Part shown: positions 1 to 4,928 of the stretch, piece after piece
Numbering within the stretch: position 1 is the first letter of the stretch
Layout of the letters: each line of letters begins with the position of its first letter
From: DATKQI01 sp035532755
GTDB taxonomy: Bacteria > Pseudomonadota > Alphaproteobacteria > Acetobacterales > Acetobacteraceae
Direction: 5' to 3'
Assembly (NCBI GenBank): GCA_035532755.1
Contig: DATKQI010000226.1
Coordinates: forward strand, 1-5,227
Length of the DNA stretch: 5,227 nt
Notes under the pieces: model-generated
Seen by the model: only the letters and a program-made list of their open reading frames with translations
Told to the model about the DNA's origin: nothing
The model's database searches: none
Made by a program: the position numbers and the translations under genes

Positions 1-24
1 AGCACCAGAACGAGCCAAATCAAA

Positions 25-65
25 CCCAGACCCATCCCAACACCCAAACCATCCCAACCCATCCC
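25..65 (-). other. Potential G-quadruplex motif (seven G-tracts)
   Basis: On the + strand seven CCC tracts lie at 25-27, 31-33, 36-38, 43-45, 53-55, 58-60 and 63-65. The gaps between them are 3, 2, 4, 7, 2 and 2 bases. The minus strand therefore fits the G3N1-7 quadruplex rule over its whole length, with three more tracts than needed; the + strand could form an i-motif. The unit CCATCCCAAC occurs twice, at 32-41 and 49-58, so the tract also looks like a short degenerate repeat. Folding is a prediction from the pattern only. Part of the G-richness could instead come from Gly and Trp codons of a minus-strand gene start. Confidence 0.5.
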
Positions 66-235
66 TCTCAGAACAGATCAAGACCCAAGGAACGCCACCA
101 ACGTATCCCTTCCAATTCCAGATACACAAATTCAAAGAACAAACAAACCCGTCAGCCCTGTAACCCAGTGCTGCCCGAGTCTGATACACCGAACGGTGCG
201 GGAGAGTGAAGATAGCGGAAACACCGCCCGTCTGC

Positions 236-266
236 AACCCCCGACATCGCCGGCGTGACGGGGGTT
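236..266 (-). terminator. GC-rich hairpin downstream of the epimerase gene
   Basis: AACCCCCG (236-243) and CGGGGGTT (259-266) form a perfect 8-bp stem. The 15-base loop contains the palindrome CGCCGGCG (248-255). The hairpin begins about 45 nt beyond the epimerase stop codon on the minus strand, a reasonable place for a transcription terminator of the gmhA-epimerase unit. There is no T-run after the stem on either strand, so it is not a classical intrinsic terminator. It could instead be a 3' stabilising hairpin or a protein site. Confidence 0.35.
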
Positions 267-310
267 TAGAGGAGGCAGAGCGGGGCGTCAACCATCTTTC
301 GGCAGGTTCT

Positions 311-1282
311 TCACCCGTTGCGCCAGCGCCGAAACCACGCCACGAAACGCGGGATTCCGGCCTCCAGGGGTGTTGCTGGCGCGAATCCCGTCAACTCGGC
401 GATCCGGGTGATGTCGGCGAAGGTCTCCACCACATCCGCCGGCGGGCGGGCCGCGAAGCGGATGTCGGCCCGGTGGCCCAATTCCCGCTCCAGCAGCGCC
501 ACCAGGGCGGAAACCGGCTCGCTGCGGTGGTTGCCGATGTTCAACACACGCATCGGCGGCACATTCTCGGGTGGGCGATCCAGCACGCCCAGCACACCGG
601 TGACGATATCGTCGATATAGGTGAAATCTCGCCGCAATGTCCCGCCATCGTACAGGGTGATTGGTTCGCCCTTCATGATCGCATTGGCAAAACTGTAATA
701 TGCCATGTCCGGGCGACCCCATGGGCCATAGACCGTGAAGAAACGCAAAGCAGTCTGACGAATACCGAAAAGATGAGCATACGAATAACTCATCAATTCG
801 TCAGCCAATTTGCTGGCTGCATATAAGGATTGAGGGGTATCCACCCGATCCTGTTCTGCAAACGGCAAGGCGGAATTCGCCCCATAAACGGAAGAAGAAG
901 AAGCAAATACAAGGTGTTCCAGGTGTGGAAGGGCGCGGGCGGCTTCGAGCACGACCAGATGGCCCATCATGTTTGCCGAGACATAGGCGTGAGGGTCGGT
1001 CAATGAATGCCGCACGCCGGCTTGTGCGGCGAGATGGACGATCCGGGTGATCCCACTTTCCCGGGCAGCCAATGCTGCCATCGAAGAACGATCAGCAATA
1101 TCAATCTGATGGAAGCAGAAATTGCGACGTTCTATCAGTTGTGACAGCCGTGCCTGCTTCAAGCGCACGTCGTAATACGGGTTCAGATCGTCCACGCCGA
1201 TAATCTGCTCGCCACGGCCGAGCAGGGCGGTGGCAATATGGAAGCCGATGAAGCCGGCGGCGCCCGTCAGCAGGATTGGCAC
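311..1282 (-). CDS. NAD-dependent sugar epimerase, probably UDP-glucuronate 4-epimerase
   Basis: This 323-residue extended short-chain dehydrogenase (SDR) most likely converts UDP-glucuronate to UDP-galacturonate in the cytoplasm for LPS core or capsule. The NAD-binding motif GAAGFIG is at residues 7-13. GVDDLNPYYD (29-38) is typical of the CapI-type UDP-glucuronate 4-epimerases. A Ser-rich catalytic strand FASSSSVYG (126-134) is followed by the YxxxK pair Tyr154/Lys158. FFTVYGPWGRPDMA (181-194) and RDFTYIDDIV (218-227) are further signatures of this subgroup. Length is slightly below the usual 330-340. The start is GTG, supported by AGGTG seven bases upstream and by an in-frame stop further upstream with no better start. 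It lies 54 bp downstream of gmhA on the same strand, probably co-transcribed. The N-terminal part is near 54% GC, the C-terminal part near 70%. Substrate is inferred from motifs; a related UDP-hexose epimerase or dehydratase is possible. Confidence 0.88.
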   Translation of the reverse strand: MPILLTGAAGFIGFHIATALLGRGEQIIGVDDLNPYYDVRLKQARLSQLIERRNFCFHQIDIADRSSMAALAARESGITRIVHLAAQAGVRHSLTDPHAYVSANMMGHLVVLEAARALPHLEHLVFASSSSVYGANSALPFAEQDRVDTPQSLYAASKLADELMSYSYAHLFGIRQTALRFFTVYGPWGRPDMAYYSFANAIMKGEPITLYDGGTLRRDFTYIDDIVTGVLGVLDRPPENVPPMRVLNIGNHRSEPVSALVALLERELGHRADIRFAARPPADVVETFADITRIAELTGFAPATPLEAGIPRFVAWFRRWRNG

Positions 1283-1289
1283 GGATTCA

Positions 1290-1294
1290 CACCT
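1290..1294 (-). promoter_or_regulatory. Ribosome binding site deciding the epimerase GTG start
   Basis: AGGTG on the minus strand sits seven bases before the GTG codon at 1282-1280. No ATG lies in frame between the upstream in-frame stop and this GTG, and the glycine-rich NAD motif begins six residues later, as expected for an SDR N-terminus. Confidence 0.5.
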
Positions 1295-1336
1295 GATATT
1301 ACAAAAATTCCGATGCCTTCCAAAAACTGTACTATT

Positions 1337-1945
1337 TCATCCGGGCCGCGCGACCAGCCGGTCTTCGAGCAGTTCCAGGACGGCGTGGCCGAGGGCGATG
1401 TGGCATTCCTGCACCCGCGCGGTCTCGGCATCGGGCACCAGCAGCACGTGGTCGCAGAGGGCGGCGGCGGGTTCTCCCGTGCCGCCAAGCAGGCCGACGG
1501 TGACCACGCCCATGGTGCGGGCGACCTGAAGCGCGCGCAGCACGTTGGCGGAGCGGCCGGAGGTGGTGATGGCGAACAGCACATCCCCGCGGCGGCCGAG
1601 GCCGCGCAGCGGGCGGGCGAACACCTCCTCGAAGCCGTAGTCGTTGCCGCCGGCGGTCAGCGCCGAGGTGTCCAGCGTGAGCGCGAGGGCGGGCCAGGAA
1701 TCGCGCTCCACCGCGCCGCGCAGGCGGATCAGCAGTTCGGTGGCCAGATGCTGGCTGTCGGCCGCCGAGCCGCCGTTGCCGCAGAACATCAGCTTGCCGC
1801 CGCCGCGGATCGCGCGTTCGCAGGCATCGACCACCGCGACCACGGGGGTGGCGAGTTCGGTGGCGATGCGCTGCTTCAGTGCGGCGGAGCGCCGCATCAT
1901 CGCGGTGAATCGGGCGGAATCCGACATGGGAGGAGAGAGGCGCAT
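1337..1945 (-). CDS. gmhA: Sedoheptulose-7-phosphate isomerase (phosphoheptose isomerase)
   Basis: GmhA converts sedoheptulose 7-phosphate to D-glycero-D-manno-heptose 7-phosphate, the first step of ADP- or GDP-heptose synthesis for LPS core and S-layer glycans. The 202-residue protein is a single SIS domain. CGNGGSAADSQHLATEL (55-71) is the sugar-phosphate binding loop, with His66 and Glu70 corresponding to E. coli His61 and Glu65. LDTSALTAGGND (91-102) carries the conserved Asp92. ITTSGRSANV (126-135) is the second phosphate loop. Gln179 and His187 keep the eight-residue spacing of E. coli Gln172 and His180. These catalytic residues favour GmhA over the related DiaA. The start is uncertain: ATG at 1945 touches the foot of a strong hairpin, and the in-frame ATG at 1927 (MSDSARF) follows a pyrimidine-rich stretch with no Shine-Dalgarno. 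Later heptose genes (gmhB, hldE/hldA, hddA) are not in the window. Confidence 0.87.
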   Translation of the reverse strand: MRLSPPMSDSARFTAMMRRSAALKQRIATELATPVVAVVDACERAIRGGGKLMFCGNGGSAADSQHLATELLIRLRGAVERDSWPALALTLDTSALTAGGNDYGFEEVFARPLRGLGRRGDVLFAITTSGRSANVLRALQVARTMGVVTVGLLGGTGEPAAALCDHVLLVPDAETARVQECHIALGHAVLELLEDRLVARPG

Positions 1946-1978
1946 CCCGCCCCGCCGGTCAAGCGCCGGCGGGGCGGG
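1946..1978 (-). terminator. Perfect 13-bp GC hairpin between bdhA and gmhA
   Basis: CCCGCCCCGCCGG (1946-1958) and its exact complement CCGGCGGGGCGGG (1966-1978) flank a seven-base loop (1959-1965). The hairpin starts five bases after the bdhA stop codon on the minus strand, so it probably ends the adc-bdhA transcript or protects its 3' end. Beyond the stem the minus strand is pyrimidine-rich without a T-run. The + strand reads TTGTTT after the stem, so it could also stop antisense transcription. The other foot of the stem abuts the first possible gmhA start codon, so the structure may influence gmhA translation. Confidence 0.55.
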
Positions 1979-1983
1979 TTGTT

Positions 1984-2769
1984 TCAGTGCGCCACCCAGC
2001 CGCCGTCGATCGACAGGGCCGTGCCGGTGATGGTTTCTGCGCCGTCCGAGCAGAGGAACACGGTCAGCGCGCCGATCTGCTCCGGGGTGGAGAATTTGTG
2101 CATCGGCTGGGTTTCGGCGAGCATCTTCTTCTTTTCCTCCTCGACGGTGCTGCCGTTCTGCTTGGCGCGGTCTTCAAGCTGCTTCTGCACCAGCGGCGTC
2201 AGCACCCAGCCGGGGCAGATCGCGTTGGCGGTGATGCCGAAATTGGCGAGCTCCACGGCCGCCACCTTGGTCATGCCGACGATGCCGTGCTTGGCGGCGA
2301 CGTAGGCGACCTTGTGCTCGCTCGCGACCAGCCCATGCGCGGAGGCGGTGTTGATGATCCGCCCCCAGCCCTTCTTCTTCATGCCCGGAATCGCCGCCTT
2401 CGTGGCGTGGAACGCCGACGAGAGGTTGATCGCGATGATCGCGTTCCATTTGTCGGCCGGGAAATCCTCGAAGGCGGCGGTGAACTGGATGCCGGCGTTG
2501 TTCACCAGGATGTCGAGCGAACCCAGCTCGCTCTGCGCGGCGGCGACCATCGCGGCGATCTCGTCCGGCTTGCCCATGTCCGCGCCGGAATAGGCCACCT
2601 TCACCCCGAACTCGGCGGCGAGGTCCTTGCGGGTCTTGTCGATCTCCGCCGCGTCGCCGAAGCCGTTGAGCATGATCGCCGCCCCTTCCGCGGCCAGCGC
2701 GCGCGCCATGCCGAGGCCGATCCCGCTGGTCGATCCGGTGACCAGCGCCACTTTGCCCTTCAAAGCCAT
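1984..2769 (-). CDS. bdhA: D-3-hydroxybutyrate dehydrogenase
   Basis: BdhA reversibly oxidises D-3-hydroxybutyrate to acetoacetate with NAD+ in the cytoplasm, the usual step after PHB breakdown to monomers. The 261-residue classical SDR has the cofactor motif TGSTSGIG (11-18), NNAG (90-93), Asn115, Ser143 and the Tyr156/Lys160 pair. Residues known to bind the substrate carboxylate in the Pseudomonas fragi enzyme are all present, one position later: Gln95, His145, Lys153, Trp188, Gln197 and Trp258. This separates it clearly from general ketoreductases. Three consecutive ATG codons open the frame (2775, 2772, 2769). I choose the third because GAGGAG at 2776-2781 is then six bases away, while the first ATG would touch it. 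It follows adc by about 35 bp on the same strand, so the two are very likely one operon. A GC-rich hairpin follows the stop codon. Confidence 0.95.
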   Translation of the reverse strand: MALKGKVALVTGSTSGIGLGMARALAAEGAAIMLNGFGDAAEIDKTRKDLAAEFGVKVAYSGADMGKPDEIAAMVAAAQSELGSLDILVNNAGIQFTAAFEDFPADKWNAIIAINLSSAFHATKAAIPGMKKKGWGRIINTASAHGLVASEHKVAYVAAKHGIVGMTKVAAVELANFGITANAICPGWVLTPLVQKQLEDRAKQNGSTVEEEKKKMLAETQPMHKFSTPEQIGALTVFLCSDGAETITGTALSIDGGWVAH

Positions 2770-2775
2770 CATCAT

Positions 2776-2781
2776 CTCCTC
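2776..2781 (-). promoter_or_regulatory. bdhA ribosome binding site next to a triple ATG
   Basis: GAGGAG on the minus strand is followed directly by ATGATGATG. Spacing is 0, 3 or 6 bases depending on the ATG used. Six bases is the normal distance, which favours the third codon and the protein N-terminus MALKGKV. Confidence 0.65.
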
Positions 2782-2804
2782 GATATGCGTTCAGCCGATC
2801 CGAA

Positions 2805-3539
2805 TCAGGCCAGATAGTCGTGCAGCACCCTGCCGTAGGGCAATGTGAGGTCGGCGAGCATGTGCCGGCCGTACAGAATCTTGTGCACCGGCAAATCCGC
2901 CACCCGGCAGTTCGCGTGCGGCACCAGATGCAGCCGCGCCGGGCCGCCCCAGGCGCCCTTCAGCGTGATGTTCTCCAGATGGTAGCCGACGAGTTGGGCG
3001 ATTTTCGGCGATCCGTCCACGTCGGGGATGAACTTGAGGTTGATGTTGAGCATCCGCATCCCCTCCAGCACCTTCGCGTGGTCCAGCGCCTCGTCCTTGA
3101 AAGGCATCGTGCCCATCGCCACGCGTTCCTCGTCGTAATGCAGCGTGCCGGTGAGGGTGGCGTGGATCGCCTTCAGGCTGGGGCTGCCGAGCTTCTTCGG
3201 GAAACCCCAGATCTCGCGCCCACCCGTGGTGGGCGATTCGTCATCCAGGTACATCTGCGCGCTGAACAGGCAGGGCGTTCCCTGGAAGCGGGCGGCAATG
3301 CCGCAGCCGCTTTCCTGATAGTCCCCGAAGCCGGACGAATCGGGCATCTTCATCCATTCGAAGAAGACGTGGTTGCCGTCCGGCTCCAGCGGCTCGGGCA
3401 GGATCGCGCGGATCGCATCCGGATCGGATTCGTAGTGGATGACGAGATATTCACGGTTGATGAAGCGATACGGGCCCTTCGGATAGCTCGGGCTGCACAG
3501 CGGCATCGAGGATGCCGCCAGGATCTCGTCACGGGTCAT
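2805..3539 (-). CDS. adc: Acetoacetate decarboxylase
   Basis: Adc decarboxylates acetoacetate to acetone and CO2 through a lysine Schiff base. The protein has 244 residues, the same length as the Clostridium acetobutylicum enzyme. The key residues fall at the same numbers: Lys115, which forms the Schiff base, and Lys116, which lowers its pKa, lie in GREIWGFPKK (107-116), with Arg29 in INREYLVI, Glu61 in FFEW and Glu76 in DYQESG. No signal peptide or membrane segment is visible, so it is cytoplasmic. A weak Shine-Dalgarno, AGAAGAG, lies upstream of the ATG. It is the first gene of a two-gene unit with bdhA, whose product makes its substrate, and it is divergent from a patatin-like hydrolase gene. 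Some members of this superfamily lack decarboxylase activity, but the complete active site argues that this one is a true decarboxylase. Confidence 0.93.
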   Translation of the reverse strand: MTRDEILAASSMPLCSPSYPKGPYRFINREYLVIHYESDPDAIRAILPEPLEPDGNHVFFEWMKMPDSSGFGDYQESGCGIAARFQGTPCLFSAQMYLDDESPTTGGREIWGFPKKLGSPSLKAIHATLTGTLHYDEERVAMGTMPFKDEALDHAKVLEGMRMLNINLKFIPDVDGSPKIAQLVGYHLENITLKGAWGGPARLHLVPHANCRVADLPVHKILYGRHMLADLTLPYGRVLHDYLA

Positions 3540-3725
3540 GCGGGTGCTCTTCTGTGGAAGGGAGGATATAGAAACATGAGGGCGGGTGTTGCCCGTGAAA
3601 AGACCGTCATGAACGCGGCATTCCCGGCGCGGGAACGAAACGGCGCTTGAACCGCGGCGGTGGGCGGCTCAGTTATGGCGCATCTTCGATCAGCAATCCC
3701 GATCAACCGCGAATGGACCAAGCCC
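3540..3725. promoter_or_regulatory. Divergent control region between adc and the patatin gene
   Basis: This spacer must hold the promoters for the leftward adc-bdhA unit and the rightward hydrolase gene. A TATATC hexamer on the minus strand (3570-3565) could be a -10 box for adc with a leader of roughly 18 nt, but I see no good -35 box 16-18 bases upstream. For the rightward gene I see only a weak TTGAAC (3647-3652) without a convincing partner. An inverted repeat at 3621-3635 sits near the middle. No coding frame here is convincing. Confidence 0.45.
3621..3635. promoter_or_regulatory. Candidate operator: 6-bp inverted repeat
   Basis: TTCCCG and CGGGAA are perfect inverted arms separated by GCG. 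The site is about 80 bp upstream of adc and 90 bp upstream of the chosen hydrolase start, where one dimeric regulator could control both directions. No regulator gene lies in the window. In a GC-rich genome a 6-bp repeat can arise by chance. Confidence 0.3.
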
Positions 3726-4880
3726 ATGGATGTCGGCCCCCTGCCCCCGCCATCGCCGACGGCGCCGTGGCGCCCGCCCGGTTGCGACCGGATCGCGCTC
3801 GTGCTGCAAGGCGGCGGGGCGCTCGGCGCCTACCAGGCCGGGGTGTACCAGGCGCTGCACGAGGCCGGGCTGGAGCCGGACTGGGTGAGCGGGGTCTCCA
3901 TCGGCGGGATCAACGCCGCCCTCATCGCCGGCAATCCGCCCGAGCGGCGACTGGAACGGCTGGAGGCGTTCTGGGAGACCATCACCACCCGGCGCACGGC
4001 ATGGCCGCTGCCGGAGGGGGACGAGCCGCGACGGTTCGGCAACGCGCTTTCGGCGTTCGGTTCGATGATGCTGGGGCAGCCGGGGTTTTTCCGGCCGAAC
4101 CTGCCAAGCCCATGGCTGAGCCTGCGCGGCGCGCCCACCGCGACCAGCTTCTACGACACCGCGCCCTTGCGGCAGACGCTGGGCGAGCTGGTCGATTTCG
4201 AGCTGATCAACGGTGGGCAGACACGCTTCGCGGTGGGTGCCGTGAACGTGCAGAGCGGCAATTTCTATTTCTTCGACAATGCGGAGACCGAGATCATCCC
4301 CGAGCATGTGATGGCGAGCGGTGCGCTGCCGCCGGCACTGCCGATGGTGCAGATCGGCACCGATTGCTACTGGGATGGCGGGCTTGTCTCCAACACGCCG
4401 CTGCAGCACGTGCTGGACAATGTGGGCAGCGCCAACACCCTGGTGTTCCAGGTCGATCTGTTCAGCGCGCGCGGCCCGCTGCCGCGCGACATGTTCGACG
4501 TGATGGCGCGGCAGAAGGACATCCAGTATTCGAGCCGCACGCGGCTGACGACCGACCGCTACATGCAGCAGTACTGCGACCATATGCGCATGCGCGGGCT
4601 GCTGGCGAAGATACCGGAGGAGCGGCTTTCCGACGAGGAGAAGGCGCTGAAGCAGCGGCTGGCCGACATGCCGGAGCTGACCATCCTGCACCTGATCTAC
4701 CAGCAGGCCGCGTATGAGGGCGATGCCAAGGATTACGAGTTCAGCAAACGCTCGATGCGCGAGCATTGGCAGAGCGGCTATCGCGATACGAAGCGCACGC
4801 TGCGGCACAAGGAATGGCTGAGCATGCCCAGCGAGGCGGTGGGCATCGTGATGCACGATGTGCACCGGGTGGACGACTGA
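3726..4880 (+). CDS. Patatin-like phospholipase/esterase with DUF3734-type C-terminus
   Basis: This is a predicted serine hydrolase of the patatin family (Ser-Asp dyad) acting on acyl esters; the true substrate is unknown. Numbered from ATG 3726 (384 residues), the oxyanion glycine loop QGGGALGAYQAG is at 28-39, the nucleophile elbow GVSIG at 56-60 with Ser58, and the DGG motif has Asp217. The C-terminal part (about 245-360) has charged helices such as LSDEEKALKQRL and resembles the DUF3734 region of these proteins. No signal peptide or membrane span is visible, so it is probably cytoplasmic. The frame is open upstream to GTG 3660 and ATG 3675, but the 17 codons before 3726 include a run of codons rare in this window (CTT CGA TCA GCA), which suggests untranslated leader. 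No start has a strong Shine-Dalgarno. It diverges from the adc-bdhA unit, hinting at PHB or lipid turnover. Confidence 0.88.
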   Translation: MDVGPLPPPSPTAPWRPPGCDRIALVLQGGGALGAYQAGVYQALHEAGLEPDWVSGVSIGGINAALIAGNPPERRLERLEAFWETITTRRTAWPLPEGDEPRRFGNALSAFGSMMLGQPGFFRPNLPSPWLSLRGAPTATSFYDTAPLRQTLGELVDFELINGGQTRFAVGAVNVQSGNFYFFDNAETEIIPEHVMASGALPPALPMVQIGTDCYWDGGLVSNTPLQHVLDNVGSANTLVFQVDLFSARGPLPRDMFDVMARQKDIQYSSRTRLTTDRYMQQYCDHMRMRGLLAKIPEERLSDEEKALKQRLADMPELTILHLIYQQAAYEGDAKDYEFSKRSMREHWQSGYRDTKRTLRHKEWLSMPSEAVGIVMHDVHRVDD

Positions 4881-4928
4881 CGCGTTACGGCGCCCCGCTT
4901 TCCCCCCGGAAACGGAGTATATCGGGGC

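Larger units (their letters stand above)
1..310. other. Non-coding left flank with strong A+C strand skew
   Basis: No ORF here looks like a real gene in any frame; longer open frames are antisense to the epimerase or lack a credible start. By hand count the first 150 bases hold 61 A, 59 C, 14 G and 16 T on the + strand, about 80% A+C, with GC near 49% against 70% or more in most neighbouring genes. From about 150 onward composition returns towards normal. The stretch contains a run of C-tracts (25-65) and a GC-rich inverted repeat (236-266). I cannot tell whether it is an intergenic spacer, the 5' edge of another minus-strand gene, or remnant DNA. Confidence 0.6.

Noticed and set aside
187..198. 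Short palindrome CACCG-AA-CGGTG in the left spacer
   Set aside because: A 5-bp arm with a 2-base centre is expected by chance, and no gene start is nearby to give it a role.
206..826. + strand open frame covering the left spacer and part of the epimerase
   Set aside because: Most of it is antisense to the epimerase C-terminus, and the translation is rich in Arg/His/Gln with no recognisable domain.
1296..1322. Promoter-like TTGGAA and TAATAT (16-base spacing) on the minus strand before the epimerase
   Set aside because: Each box matches consensus at only four of six bases, and the predicted RNA start would remove the AGGTG ribosome site that fits the GTG start.
1238..2305. Long + strand open frame opposite gmhA and bdhA
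   Set aside because: It has low-complexity Gly/Ala/Arg/His content and is antisense to two clearly conserved genes; this is usual for high-GC DNA.
1987..2817. 276-codon + strand frame opposite bdhA
   Set aside because: Its composition is that of an antisense shadow, while bdhA on the other strand has every catalytic and substrate residue.
3536..3727. 63-codon minus-strand frame in the adc/patatin spacer
   Set aside because: No ribosome site, no family resemblance, and it fills the region needed for divergent promoters.
3690..4865. 391-codon minus-strand open frame opposite the patatin gene
   Set aside because: It is the antisense shadow of a gene with intact patatin motifs; the His/Gln/Arg-rich translation matches no family I recognise.
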